NCBI RefSeq assembly: GCF_041431415.1
Contig: NZ_CP107845.1
Span: 1,736,001-1,800,000 of the forward strand
Direction: 5' to 3'
Source: Streptomyces sp. NBC_00513
GTDB taxonomy: Bacteria; Actinomycetota; Actinomycetes; Streptomycetales; Streptomycetaceae
DNA length: 64,000 bases
Position numbers and translations under genes: made by a program
Shown here: piece after piece, positions 37,710 to 46,622 of the stretch
Position numbering within the stretch: the first letter of the stretch is position 1
Layout: each line of letters begins with the position of its first letter
The notes under the pieces: generated by a model
The model's database searches: none
The model's input: only the letters and a program-made list of their open reading frames with translations
What the model was told of the DNA's origin: nothing

Positions 37710-39923
37710 ATGCGACAGAGACCCCTTCGAAACAGGACCTGGGGCAATCTTCCCTCGGAGCTGAGCGAGTTCGTCGGCCGGGGTGACGAACTCGACGGGT
37801 TGGAACGGCTCCTCGGGACCTCGCGGCTCGTGACGGTGACCGGGGTCGGGGGCGTGGGCAAGTCCCGGCTGGTGCTGGCGGCCGCCCACGAGCTGGAGGC
37901 GTCCGGGACCCCGGCCGAGCAGGAACGCTACTGCGACGGCGTGTGGTGGGCGGAGCTCTCCTGCGTGCGGGATCCGGCATACCTGGAGTTCACCGTCGCC
38001 GAGGCGCTCGGCCTGACCGACCACACCACCCGACCGCTGCGGACCGTCCTGACCGAGCACCTGGCGGAGCGCCGACTGCTGTTGGTCCTGGACGGGTTCG
38101 AGCAGCTGGTCGACGAGTGCGCGGTCCTGGTCCGGGAGCTGCTGCGCCGCTCCCCCGGTCTGCGGGTGCTGGCCGCGGGGCGACGTCCGCTGGAGGTGGA
38201 CGGGGAGCTGGTCTTCCCGTTGGCCCCGCCGGTCGCCGAGGAGGCCTTGGCGCTGCTGGCGAGCCGGGCGTCGGCCCTCGACCCGGCCTTCGAGGTGACG
38301 GACGCCAACCGGGCGGCGCTGATCGGGCTGTGCGAGCGGCTCGACGGGATCCCGCTGGCGCTGGAGCTGGCGGCGGGCCGGCTGCGCGCGCTGGCTCCGG
38401 AGCAGGTGTCGGCCCGGCTGGCGGACCGGTTCGCCCTGCTGACGGGCGGGGCGCGCGGGGCGTTGCCGCGGCACCGGACGCTGCGTACGGCGATCGGCTG
38501 GAGCCACGAGCTGTGCACGCCGCCGGAGCGCCTGCTGTGGGCGCGGCTCTCGGTCTTCGCCGGGCAGTTCGACCTCGACGCCGCCGAGTACGTGTGCGCC
38601 GGTCGGGACCTGCCGGTGGAGTCCGTGCTGGACCTGGTCGGGGAGTTGCTGACCCAGTCGCTGTTGGTGAAGGAGGAGACCCCGGCCGGGGTGCGCTACC
38701 GGATGCTGGAGACCGTGCGGCTGTACGGCGCGTGCTGGCTGGAGTCGCTGGGCGACGCCGGGCGGCTGCGGCGACGGCACCGGGACTGGTACATGGGGCT
38801 GGCGACCTGGTGCGAGCTGGACTGGTTCAGTCCGCGTCAGCGGGAGGTGGCCGCGCTGGTGGAGGCCGAGCTGCCGAACCTGCGACTGGCCCTGGAGTGC
38901 TGCCTCGACGAACCGGAGGAGCTGCATCTGGGCCAGTACCTGGCGGGCACCCTCTGGTTCTACTGGGCGGGCTGCGGCCGGCTCACCGAGGGCCGGCACT
39001 GGCTGGACCGCACGCTGGAGCACGTTCCGGGCCCGGAGTACGAGAACTCGCGACTGAAGGCGCTCTGGGTGCTGGGGTACGTCGCCGCCCTCCAGGGCGA
39101 CCCGGTGGCCTCGATGAGCGCCCTGTACGAGTGCCGGGACGGCGCGGCCCGCACCGGGAACCCGGTGGCCGCGGCGTACGCGGTGCACCGCCTGGGCTGT
39201 CTGGCCCTGGTCTCGGACGACATGACGCGGGCCCGGGAGCTGTTGGGCACGGCGTTGGAGCGCTACCGGGAGGCCGGTGAGCTGAACAGCAACGTGTTGA
39301 TGTGCCAGGTGGAGCTGGCGATGTCGCTGGCCTTCCTGGGGGAACCGGCCGGCGCGCTCTCGTTGTGCGAGGAGGTCCGGGAGATCTGCGAGGAGCGCGG
39401 GGAGCTCTGGACGAAGGCGTACGCGCTGTACGTGCTGGCGTACGCGGCGCTCGACGCCGGGGACACGGGGCGGGCGCGGTCACTGCTGACCGAGTGCGTG
39501 GAGATCAACCACGCGTTCCGGGACCTGGTGGGGTTGGTCCTCGCGATCGAGCTGCTGGCCCTGGTCACGGTGACGGAGGGGCATCCGACGGAGGCGGCGG
39601 TGCTCCAGGGCGCGGCCGAGCCGATGTGGGACGGGGTCGGGCTGCGGCTCTTCGGCTCGGGGTACTTCAACGCGCCCCGGCTGATGTGCCTGGAGCGCGC
39701 GGGCGAGCTGATCGGCACCGAGCACTACGCGGCCGGCGCCCGGCACGGGCGGGCCCTGTCCTCGGAAGCGCTGGTGGAACGGGCGTTGCGGGGGCCGCAG
39801 CCTGCTCCCGCGGCCGCGCTGCCGAGGCCTCGTACGATGCCCACCCGGACGGCGGGCCGCGCGGGGGCGGGCGCGGACAACAGGAAGCCCGCCGGCTCCC
39901 CCAAGGGGGAACCGGCGGGCTGA
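37710..39923 (+). CDS. STAND-family (NB-ARC) ATPase with TPR-like C-terminus and no DNA-binding domain
   Basis: Encodes 737 residues from the ATG at 37710. The NTPase domain begins almost immediately: FVGRGDELDGLERLL (21-35), Walker A GVGGVGKS (45-52), Walker B LLLVLDGFEQL (133-143), the sensor LRVLAAGRRPLEV, and GIPLALELAAGRLRAL (GLPLAL motif). A winged-helix-like region follows (HRTLRTAIGWSHELCTPPER), then helical repeats (about 390-690) that look TPR-like. The last 35 residues are a low-complexity basic tail. It resembles the LuxR/AfsR-associated NB-ARC regulators of Streptomyces but lacks both a BTAD and a C-terminal LuxR HTH. The partner or output is not evident. It is a plus-strand single gene. 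Confidence 0.88.
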   Translation: MRQRPLRNRTWGNLPSELSEFVGRGDELDGLERLLGTSRLVTVTGVGGVGKSRLVLAAAHELEASGTPAEQERYCDGVWWAELSCVRDPAYLEFTVAEALGLTDHTTRPLRTVLTEHLAERRLLLVLDGFEQLVDECAVLVRELLRRSPGLRVLAAGRRPLEVDGELVFPLAPPVAEEALALLASRASALDPAFEVTDANRAALIGLCERLDGIPLALELAAGRLRALAPEQVSARLADRFALLTGGARGALPRHRTLRTAIGWSHELCTPPERLLWARLSVFAGQFDLDAAEYVCAGRDLPVESVLDLVGELLTQSLLVKEETPAGVRYRMLETVRLYGACWLESLGDAGRLRRRHRDWYMGLATWCELDWFSPRQREVAALVEAELPNLRLALECCLDEPEELHLGQYLAGTLWFYWAGCGRLTEGRHWLDRTLEHVPGPEYENSRLKALWVLGYVAALQGDPVASMSALYECRDGAARTGNPVAAAYAVHRLGCLALVSDDMTRARELLGTALERYREAGELNSNVLMCQVELAMSLAFLGEPAGALSLCEEVREICEERGELWTKAYALYVLAYAALDAGDTGRARSLLTECVEINHAFRDLVGLVLAIELLALVTVTEGHPTEAAVLQGAAEPMWDGVGLRLFGSGYFNAPRLMCLERAGELIGTEHYAAGARHGRALSSEALVERALRGPQPAPAAALPRPRTMPTRTAGRAGAGADNRKPAGSPKGEPAG
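39886..39921. terminator. Terminator overlapping the end of the STAND gene and following rpsD
   Basis: Arms AGCCCGCCGG-C-TCCCCC (39886-39902) and GGGGGA-A-CCGGCGGGCT (39905-39921) pair with one mismatch and an AA loop. It lies inside the last codons of the plus-strand gene (stop 39921-39923) and 30 nt past the rpsD stop, so it serves both convergent genes. Confidence 0.8.
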
Positions 39924-39950
39924 CCAGCCTGTGAGGCTACGTCCGCCGAA

Positions 39951-40562
39951 TCAGCGGGCGTAGTACTCGACGACGAGCTGCTCGTCGCAGATGACCGGAA
40001 TTTCCTTGCGGTTCGGGTCGCGGTCCAGGCGGAAGGCCAGGGCCTTCAGGTTGACCTGCAGGTAACGGGGGGTCTCGCCCTCGCCTGCGTAGCCACCCTC
40101 GCGGGCAACCTGGAACGGAACCTTCTCGCGGCTGCGCTCGCGCACCGTGATGACGTCGTCCGGGCGGACACGGAACGACGGCTTGTCGACCTTGCCACCG
40201 TTGACCTCGATGTGGCCGTGAACGACCATCTGGCGGGCCTGGTAGATGGTGCGGGCGATGCCCGAACGCAGAACCAGGGCGTCGAGGCGACGCTCGAGCT
40301 CGACGACAAGCGCCTCGCCCGTCTTGCCTTCGGCCTTCTTGGCGCGGTCGTACGCGCGGGCCATCTGACGCTCAGAGATGTCGTACTGAGCGCGCAGACG
40401 CTGCTTCTCCAGCAGACGAACCTTGTAGTCCGAGTTCTGCTTGCGGCCACGGCCGTGCTCGCCCGGCGGGTAGGGGCGGGCCTCGAAGTACTTGACGGCC
40501 TTCGGGGTCAGCGCAATGCCGAGGGCACGCGACTTCTTGACCTTGGGTCGCTTCTGGTTCAC
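39951..40562 (-). CDS. rpsD: 30S ribosomal protein S4, zinc-free type
   Basis: A 203-residue protein starting at GTG 40562. The S4 domain ([20 protein letters not shown]) and the N-terminal region [17 protein letters not shown] identify S4, an early 16S rRNA-binding assembly protein. The N-terminal CXXC zinc knuckle of many S4 proteins is absent: the protein has only one cysteine (VICDEQ near the C-terminus). It is located alone, away from the S13-S11-RpoA cluster, as in S. coelicolor. It shares a 55-bp spacer, with an iron box, with the divergent DUF2470 gene. Confidence 0.97.
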   Translation of the reverse strand: MNQKRPKVKKSRALGIALTPKAVKYFEARPYPPGEHGRGRKQNSDYKVRLLEKQRLRAQYDISERQMARAYDRAKKAEGKTGEALVVELERRLDALVLRSGIARTIYQARQMVVHGHIEVNGGKVDKPSFRVRPDDVITVRERSREKVPFQVAREGGYAGEGETPRYLQVNLKALAFRLDRDPNRKEIPVICDEQLVVEYYAR

Positions 40563-40584
40563 GTGGAACCTACCTCCATGTAAG

Positions 40585-40603
40585 TTAGGTGAGGCTTACC
40601 TTA
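40585..40603. promoter_or_regulatory. Iron box (DmdR1/IdeR operator) between rpsD and the DUF2470 gene
   Basis: TTAGGTGAGGCTTACCTTA agrees with the DtxR/IdeR-family consensus TTAGGTTAGGCTAACCTAA at 16 of 19 positions and is nearly palindromic. It lies 15 bp before the DUF2470 ATG, between two divergent starts, where the DmdR1-Fe2+ repressor would block the plus-strand gene. Confidence 0.8.
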
Positions 40604-40617
40604 GCGAGGAGGACGTA

Positions 40618-41523
40618 ATGTCTCGACCACATGGGATCCCCCTGCCCAGTGCGCGTCGAAGTTCAGATTCCAACGAAACGGAATCTGCTTTCGACGACGA
40701 TAAGCAAGGTCAGCCGCGTCCCAGGGAAGGCGTTCGGCAGCTCACCGGAGCCGAACGCGTACGAACCCTCGTAGAGTCCAACGCCTCAGTATCCCTCACG
40801 CTCCCGGGTGCTTTCGACCAGGAGGAGTTCGGGACAGGGCTGCCGGCCGCTCGGACCGTCACCCCGGACGGGGACGTGATTCTCCTTGTTTCAGGGGAAT
40901 CCGCGGCTGCCAGGGCAGCCGCTCACGCCCAGGACGACGACCTCACCGCCGTGATCGAGATCACGGATGTGGCGCCGGTGTCCGTGCCCCATCGTATCCG
41001 AGGCCGCGCGTGGCTCGCCGGGTGGCTGACGCCGGTGCGCGGGGACGACCGACCGGCCTGTGCCGCGCTGCTCGCGGAGCGCCGTCCGGTGGGCGAGCTG
41101 CTCGGCATGTCCGAGTCCCTGGACGCCCCGTACTCGGGCCGCCCGGCCTGGATGATGCTCCGCCTGGAGGTCGGCGAGATCTCGGTGGACGACCTGTGGG
41201 GCGCGGAGCAGGTGGACCCGGACGACCTGGCGGCGGCGGAGCCGGACCCGATGGTCGCCCACGAGACGGAACTCCTCCAGCACCTCTCCGCCGCCCACGG
41301 CGACCGGATCGCGGACCTGTGCGGGCTGCTCGGCACACGCGAGGCGCTGGGCATGAAGGCGGTCCCGCTGGCCCTCGACCGGCTGGGGCTGCGCGTGCGC
41401 TTCGCGGGCGGCGACCCCTCCCGCGCCTTCGACGCCCGCTTCGACTTCCCGGAGCCGGTATCGGACATCTGCGGTCTGCGCCGGGCGATGCACACGCTCT
41501 TCTCGGCGGCCGGTCACCCCTGA
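40618..41523 (+). CDS. DUF2470-domain protein, iron-regulated, HugZ-like
   Basis: Encodes 301 residues from the ATG at 40618, with GGAGG 6 nt upstream. The N-terminal half (60-200) resembles a split-barrel flavin- or haem-binding domain (VILLVSGESAAARAAAHAQD), and residues 215-298 are a DUF2470 domain (ETELLQHLSAAHGDRIADL). This architecture is that of HugZ-type haem oxygenase-like proteins. The iron box immediately upstream supports a role in haem or iron use. Whether it degrades haem is inference. It converges with and overlaps the HNH lipoprotein gene by 10 bp. Confidence 0.85.
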   Translation: MSRPHGIPLPSARRSSDSNETESAFDDDKQGQPRPREGVRQLTGAERVRTLVESNASVSLTLPGAFDQEEFGTGLPAARTVTPDGDVILLVSGESAAARAAAHAQDDDLTAVIEITDVAPVSVPHRIRGRAWLAGWLTPVRGDDRPACAALLAERRPVGELLGMSESLDAPYSGRPAWMMLRLEVGEISVDDLWGAEQVDPDDLAAAEPDPMVAHETELLQHLSAAHGDRIADLCGLLGTREALGMKAVPLALDRLGLRVRFAGGDPSRAFDARFDFPEPVSDICGLRRAMHTLFSAAGHP

Positions 41524-42227
41524 GGGCAGGTCGCCAGCATCTCGACGAGGGCGGCCTTCTCCGGCGGGGTCACGGACAGCCCGTACGTCGCCTTGATGCC
41601 GGTGTAGCGCCGGGCGTACTCGCACCGGTACGCCCGCCGCGGCGGCTTCCACTTGTCGGCGGTCCTGCTGCCCTTGTCCTGGTTGGTCTGCTTGTCCACG
41701 GCGAGCAGGACGTTCAGGTCGTTGGCGTACTCCAGCCTGCGTCGCGGCGTCCACGCGTGGGCCCCGCCCCGCCAGGCGGCGCCCAGCGCGACGACGTGGT
41801 CCGTCTCGATCCCGGAGGCGCGGCGGTAGGTGTAGGGGATCTCCTTGCCGGTGTACGGGTCGTGCAGCACCCCGGAGAGCACCACACACGGGTTGCGGTC
41901 ACCCTCCCGGAGTTCCTTGAGGTCCCGGCGCAGCACGTCGTCGCGGGTGTCGCAGCCGTTGCGGCCGCCGAGGGCGTCGGTCTCGTCCGACCAGTAGCGG
42001 CCGAAGTTCTCCCGCTTGTAGGTCTGCCAGTTCCTGCCCCACTCGACCTTGAGCCCGGCCAGCCGGTCGGCCGCCTCCCGCGCGGTCGGCGGGAAGCCGG
42101 GGCTCGTGAGCGGCGCCCCCGAGACGAGCGCCGCGATGCCGGCGGGGCTCTTCTCGCCGTCCCCGTGGTGGCATCCGGCGGCCAGCAGCACGGCCGCGAC
42201 GGCGATGAGCGGAGCCCGACGTCCCAT
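41514..42227 (-). CDS. Exported HNH-family nuclease lipoprotein (DUF1524)
   Basis: A 237-residue protein with a lipoprotein signal (VAAVLLAAGC, Cys at about 19). The C-terminal half is a DUF1524/HNH nuclease: ETDHVVALGAAWRGGAHAW, then YANDLNVLLAVDKQTNQDKG, and two histidine/asparagine motifs of the beta-beta-alpha metal finger. Cysteines in CDTRD, NPCVVL and YRCEYARR may form disulfides. It is probably secreted or cell-surface DNase used in nutrient scavenging or competition. It overlaps the 3' end of the DUF2470 gene by 10 bp. Confidence 0.85.
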   Translation of the reverse strand: MGRRAPLIAVAAVLLAAGCHHGDGEKSPAGIAALVSGAPLTSPGFPPTAREAADRLAGLKVEWGRNWQTYKRENFGRYWSDETDALGGRNGCDTRDDVLRRDLKELREGDRNPCVVLSGVLHDPYTGKEIPYTYRRASGIETDHVVALGAAWRGGAHAWTPRRRLEYANDLNVLLAVDKQTNQDKGSRTADKWKPPRRAYRCEYARRYTGIKATYGLSVTPPEKAALVEMLATCPQG

Positions 42228-42264
42228 GCCCCGGAGCCTAGGCGGCTGCCCGGCGCGGCGACCG

Positions 42265-43614
42265 CTACGACCCGCGCAGGCGCTCGCGGACCTTCTCCAC
42301 CACGTCCGCGTACCGCGCCTCTGCGCCGTACCGGGTCGGCTCGTAGTACCGCTTGCCGTGGATCTCGTCCGGCGCGTACTGCTGCGCGGCGATGGCGCCG
42401 GGAACGTCGTGCGGGTAGACGTACCCGACGGCGTGACCGAGCTTCGCCGCCCCCTTGTAGTGGCCGTCGCGCAGGTGCGTCGGGACGGAGCCCGCCAGCC
42501 CGGCCCGTACGTCGGCCAGCGCGGCGCCGATCGCGGTCGTGGCGGTGTTCGACTTGGGTGCCAGGGCCAGCGCGATCGTGGCGTGCGACAGGGTCAGGGC
42601 CGCCTCCGGGAAACCGATCATGGCCACGGCCTGGGCCGCGGCCACGGCCAACGGCAGGGCGGTGGGGTCCGCCAGACCGATGTCCTCGCTCGCGGAGATC
42701 ATCAGGCGCCGCGCGATGAACCGGGGGTCCTCCCCCGCGTCGATCATCCGTGCCAGGTAGTGCAGCGCCGCGTCCACGTCGGAGCCGCGGATGGACTTGA
42801 TGAGGGCGCTCGCCACGTCGTAGTGCTGGTCGCCGTCCCGGTCGTAGCGCACGGCCGCCCGGTCGACCGCCTCCTCGACGGTTTCGAGGGTGATCTCCTC
42901 CTCGCCCTTGGCGATGGCCGATCCGGCCCCCGCCTCCAGCGCCGTCAGGGCCCGCCGGGCGTCGCCGCCGGCGATGCGCAGCAGGTGGGCCTCCGCGTCG
43001 GCCGACAGGGTGACGGCCCCGCCCAGGCCCCGTTCCTCCTCCAGCGCCCGCTTCATCAGGGCGCTCAGGTCGTCGTTGGTCAGCGGTTCCAGCGTCAGCA
43101 GCAGGGAGCGCGACAGCAGCGGGGAGATGATCGAGAAGTAGGGATTCTCCGTGGTGGCCGCGATGAGGGTCACCCAGCGGTTCTCCACGGCCGGGAGGAG
43201 GGAGTCCTGCTGGGCCTTGCTGAAGCGGTGGATCTCGTCGAGGAAGAGGACGGTCTCCTTGCCGTACCCGCCGGCCGCGCGTCGGGCGCCCTCGATGACC
43301 GCCCGTACCTCCTTCACGCCCGCCGTGATCGCGGACAGTTCCACGAACCGCTTCTGCGTCGCCTGACTGACCACGTACGCGAGGGTGGTCTTCCCGATGC
43401 CGGGCGGTCCCCAGAGGATCACCGACGAGGCTCCGGCCGGTCCCCCGGCGCCCTCGCCGACGAGGCGGCGCAGCGGCGAGCCGGGCTTCAGCAGGTGCTG
43501 CTGGCCGACGACCTCGTCCAGGGTGCGCGGACGCATCCGGACGGCGAGCGGAGAACTCGACGGGTCCTTCTCCTGGCGGTCCTCGGCTGCGGCGGTGAAG
43601 AGATCTGGTTCCAC
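42265..43614 (-). CDS. rarA: Replication-associated recombination protein A (RarA/MgsA)
   Basis: A 449-residue AAA+ ATPase starting at GTG 43614. Walker [10 protein letters not shown] (near 70), Walker [16 protein letters not shown], the sensor [11 protein letters not shown] with RarA-specific features, and the C-terminal domain ([23 protein letters not shown]-like oligomerisation). It acts at stalled replication forks, displacing single-strand-binding protein and helping restart. It is 50 bp from the VKOR gene. Confidence 0.95.
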   Translation of the reverse strand: MEPDLFTAAAEDRQEKDPSSSPLAVRMRPRTLDEVVGQQHLLKPGSPLRRLVGEGAGGPAGASSVILWGPPGIGKTTLAYVVSQATQKRFVELSAITAGVKEVRAVIEGARRAAGGYGKETVLFLDEIHRFSKAQQDSLLPAVENRWVTLIAATTENPYFSIISPLLSRSLLLTLEPLTNDDLSALMKRALEEERGLGGAVTLSADAEAHLLRIAGGDARRALTALEAGAGSAIAKGEEEITLETVEEAVDRAAVRYDRDGDQHYDVASALIKSIRGSDVDAALHYLARMIDAGEDPRFIARRLMISASEDIGLADPTALPLAVAAAQAVAMIGFPEAALTLSHATIALALAPKSNTATTAIGAALADVRAGLAGSVPTHLRDGHYKGAAKLGHAVGYVYPHDVPGAIAAQQYAPDEIHGKRYYEPTRYGAEARYADVVEKVRERLRGS

Positions 43615-43664
43615 ACGGGAAGCCTATGCGAGCCCACCGACACCGCCGTCGGGCTCCGTCGGGC

Positions 43665-44276
43665 TCAGGAGGTCCAGAAGTCCCACCAGCGGGTCAGGAT
43701 CAGCATGCCGATGATCCCGACGTGCAGCACGGGCACGACCCACGTGAACTCGTCGAAGAAGGCCTTCAGCCACCCCGGGGCTGGCAGCAACCCCTGGCGG
43801 ACGTTGTGGGAGGTGACGTACCAGAACATGACGATGGTGGCGACCCAGGCCAGGCAGCACCACAGGCACAGCGAGTTGATGTTGTACAGCGACTGGTACA
43901 TCAGCCAGGTGCAGAAGACGACGCCGAAGAGGGTGCCGGCGTTCAGGGTGAGCCAGTACCAGGGCCGGAAGCGGGCCCCGGCGAGCAGGCTCATCCCGAC
44001 GCAGATCACGATCGCGTAGGTGACCAGCCCCAGCATCGGGTTGGGGAACCCGAAGACGGACGCCTGGTCGCTCTTCATGATGTTGCCGCAGGAGACGATC
44101 GGGTTGAGGCTGCACCCCGGCGTGAAGTTCGGGTCCTCCAGCAGCTTGAACTTGTCGATGGTGATCACCCAGGCGGCGAGCAGTCCGGCCGCTCCCGTGA
44201 TCACCAGAAGGAGCGCCAGGGCCCGGCTGCCGCCGTGGGTCCGGGCGGCGTCCGCGTCAGCACCTGTTGTCGTCAT
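43665..44276 (-). CDS. Vitamin K epoxide reductase (VKOR) family membrane oxidoreductase
   Basis: Encodes 203 residues from the ATG at 44276 with about five membrane helices. The redox cysteines are present: Cys55 and Cys63 ([12 protein letters not shown]) in the loop after helix 1 and the CLWC pair (137-140) at the quinone site. VKOR proteins reoxidise extracytoplasmic thiol oxidases and replace DsbB in actinobacteria. It probably regenerates a DsbA-like partner that is not visible nearby. The gap to hisS holds a strong terminator. Confidence 0.92.
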   Translation of the reverse strand: MTTTGADADAARTHGGSRALALLLVITGAAGLLAAWVITIDKFKLLEDPNFTPGCSLNPIVSCGNIMKSDQASVFGFPNPMLGLVTYAIVICVGMSLLAGARFRPWYWLTLNAGTLFGVVFCTWLMYQSLYNINSLCLWCCLAWVATIVMFWYVTSHNVRQGLLPAPGWLKAFFDEFTWVVPVLHVGIIGMLILTRWWDFWTS

Positions 44277-44411
44277 ACCCGCCCGCTCCACATCTGCAAG
44301 GTCGTCAAGGACCGGCCATTGTGCCGTACGGGGCTGTGCGCCCACCGTTCGATGGGCGTAAGGAGGCCGGCCCGAGGGGCTCCGGGCCCTGCCCGCGTCC
44401 CGGGAACACAC

Positions 44412-44454
44412 GAGGGGGCGGGGTCGGGGAAGCGGTCCCCGGCCCCGCCCCCTC
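44412..44454 (-). terminator. hisS terminator
   Basis: Arms GAGGGGGCGGGGTCGGGGA (44412-44430) and its near-complement (44436-44454) with one G-T pair and a 5-nt loop, 12 nt past the hisS stop. Confidence 0.8.
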
Positions 44455-44466
44455 GGGCGGTCTCGG

Positions 44467-45729
44467 TCAGGCCAGGCGTGCCCGGACGGTGTCGACGAGG
44501 TCCGCGACGGCGACGGCCGTCTGTTCCCCGGATTCCATGTCCTTCAGCTGGACGACGCCCTCGGCGAGGTCGCGCTCGCCGGCGACGAGGGTCAGCACGG
44601 CACCCGACCGGTTGGCGTTCTTCATGTGGCTCTTGAGGCCCTTGGATCCGTACGAGAAGTCCGCCGCGACGCCTGCCTTGCGCAGTTCGGTGACGGCCCC
44701 GAACAGCAGCTTGCGGGCCCCGTCGCTCAGGGCGACCGCGAAGACGCTGGTCGCGGGCGGGATGTCCAGCTCGATGCCTTCGGCCTCGAGTGCCAGGACC
44801 GTGCGGTCCACACCCAGCGCCCAGCCGACCGAGGGCAGCGCGGGACCGCCGATCATCTCGGACAGGCCGTCGTAGCGGCCTCCGCCGCCCACCGCCGACT
44901 GTGAGCCCAGACCGTCGTGGACGAACTCGAAGGTGGTCCGCGTGTAGTAGTCGAGGCCGCGCACCAGCTTCTCGTCGTCCTCGAAGATCACGCCGGCGGC
45001 GGTGATCAGCTCACGGACCTCCGCGTGGTACGCCTTGCACGCCTCGCACAGGTAGTCCCGCAGCAGCGGCGCGCCGACCAGCTGCTTCTGTACGTCCGCC
45101 CGCTTGTCGTCGAGGACGCGCAGCGGGTTGATCTCCGCCCTGCGCAGGGTCTCCTCGTCCAGGTCCAGCCCTCGGAGGAACTCCTGGAGGGCCTCGCGGT
45201 AGACGGGACGGCACTGCGCGTCGCCCAGCGAGTTCAGCAGGATGCGGAAGTCGCGCAGGCCCAGCGAGCGGTACGCCTGGTCGGCGAGGATGATCAGCTC
45301 GGCGTCCAGCGCCGGGTCCTCGGCGCCGATCGCCTCGGCGCCGACCTGCGAGAAGTGGCGGTAACGACCCTTCTGGGGGCGCTCGTAGCGGTAGTACGAG
45401 CCGGAGTACCAGAGCTTGACCGGCAGGCCGCCGGCCTTGTGCAGGTTGGCCTCCAGCGCCGCGCGCAGCACCGAGGCGGTGCCCTCCGGGCGCAGCGCCA
45501 GGTTGGCGCCGCCCTTGGTGGTGAGGGTGTACATCTCCTTCGTCACGATGTCGGTGGACTCACCGACACCGCGGGCGAAGAGGTCCACGTCCTCGAAACC
45601 GGGGGTCTCGACGTATCCGTAGCCCGACTTCCGCAGCGGGCCGGAGATGGCCTCGCGGACCGCCAGGTACTTGGCCGAGTACGGCGGGATCAGGTCGTAC
45701 GTGCCCTTGGGGGCCTTGAAGGTGCTCAC
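44467..45729 (-). CDS. hisS: Histidyl-tRNA synthetase
   Basis: A 420-residue class II synthetase starting at GTG 45729. Motif 1 ([20 protein letters not shown]), motif 2 ([31 protein letters not shown]), the histidine-specific [15 protein letters not shown], motif 3 GVDRTVL and the C-terminal anticodon-binding domain are visible. It lies 10 bp downstream of the MBL hydrolase gene and is probably cotranscribed with it. Confidence 0.97.
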   Translation of the reverse strand: MSTFKAPKGTYDLIPPYSAKYLAVREAISGPLRKSGYGYVETPGFEDVDLFARGVGESTDIVTKEMYTLTTKGGANLALRPEGTASVLRAALEANLHKAGGLPVKLWYSGSYYRYERPQKGRYRHFSQVGAEAIGAEDPALDAELIILADQAYRSLGLRDFRILLNSLGDAQCRPVYREALQEFLRGLDLDEETLRRAEINPLRVLDDKRADVQKQLVGAPLLRDYLCEACKAYHAEVRELITAAGVIFEDDEKLVRGLDYYTRTTFEFVHDGLGSQSAVGGGGRYDGLSEMIGGPALPSVGWALGVDRTVLALEAEGIELDIPPATSVFAVALSDGARKLLFGAVTELRKAGVAADFSYGSKGLKSHMKNANRSGAVLTLVAGERDLAEGVVQLKDMESGEQTAVAVADLVDTVRARLA

Positions 45730-45739
45730 GAAAGTCTCG

Positions 45740-46459
45740 TCACATTCCTCGTCGTGGAGCGGCGGTGCCGTCTGCGCGGTCCGGGCCGCCGGCGGCGACT
45801 TCCCGCAGGTACGGGTTGGTCGCGCGTTCGCGCCCGATGGTGGTCTGGGGACCGTGGCCGGACAGCACCACCGTCGAGTCGTCCAGCGGCAGGCACACGC
45901 GGGCCAGCGACCGGAGCATCTCGGCGTGGGAGCCGCCGGGCAGGTCGGTGCGTCCGACGGAACCGGCGAAGAGCAGGTCGCCCGAGAAGAAGACCGGAGG
46001 GATGTCGGCCGCCTCGGGCATCCTGAACGTCACCGACCCCTCGGTATGCCCGGGCGCGTGAGCCACGGAGAAGTCCATCCCGGCCAATCTCAGGGCGGCG
46101 CCGTCAGCCAGTTCCCGGACGTCGTCCGGCTCGCCGATGGTCAACTCGCCCATGAGCGGCATCCCGATGGACCGGCCGAGGGCCTTCTCCGGGTCGCTCA
46201 TCATGTAGCGGTCGGCGGGGTGGATCCAGGCCGGCACGTCGTGCGCTCCGCACACCGGGACCACCGAGGCCACATGATCGATGTGGCCGTGGGTGAGGAC
46301 GACCGCGACGGGCTTGAGCCGATGCTTCCTCAGCGTGTCCTCGACGCCCTGGGTGGCCTGGTGGCCCGGGTCGATGATCACGCACTCCTCACCGGCGGCG
46401 GGGGCGACCACATAGCAATTGGTCCCCCAGGCCCCGGCGGGGAACCCGGCAATCAGCAC
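45740..46459 (-). CDS. MBL-fold (glyoxalase II-type) hydrolase
   Basis: Encodes 239 residues from GTG 46459 (GAGG 6 nt upstream; a longer reading to 46492 is possible). The metallo-beta-lactamase motif THGHIDH is at 56-62, with the second His in HAPGHTEGS and the Asp in [14 protein letters not shown], and a last His in VLSGHGP. It resembles hydroxyacylglutathione hydrolase-like proteins that in actinomycetes may act on mycothiol or other thioesters. The substrate is not evident. It is coupled to hisS, an arrangement I recall in other actinobacteria. Confidence 0.88.
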   Translation of the reverse strand: MLIAGFPAGAWGTNCYVVAPAAGEECVIIDPGHQATQGVEDTLRKHRLKPVAVVLTHGHIDHVASVVPVCGAHDVPAWIHPADRYMMSDPEKALGRSIGMPLMGELTIGEPDDVRELADGAALRLAGMDFSVAHAPGHTEGSVTFRMPEAADIPPVFFSGDLLFAGSVGRTDLPGGSHAEMLRSLARVCLPLDDSTVVLSGHGPQTTIGRERATNPYLREVAAGGPDRADGTAAPRRGM

Positions 46460-46622
46460 GTTCGTCCTCAATCGTCGTCCGATGGGAGCCACGGAAGCGG
46501 CCGCGGATGGAAATACCGCTGCTCAGAGCCTACCGGCGCCGCTCATTACACAGCGAACCCATATACGGTACGGCCTAGCCCAGCCCGGACAGCGGTACCA
46601 GAGACGTACAAGGAGACGACCG

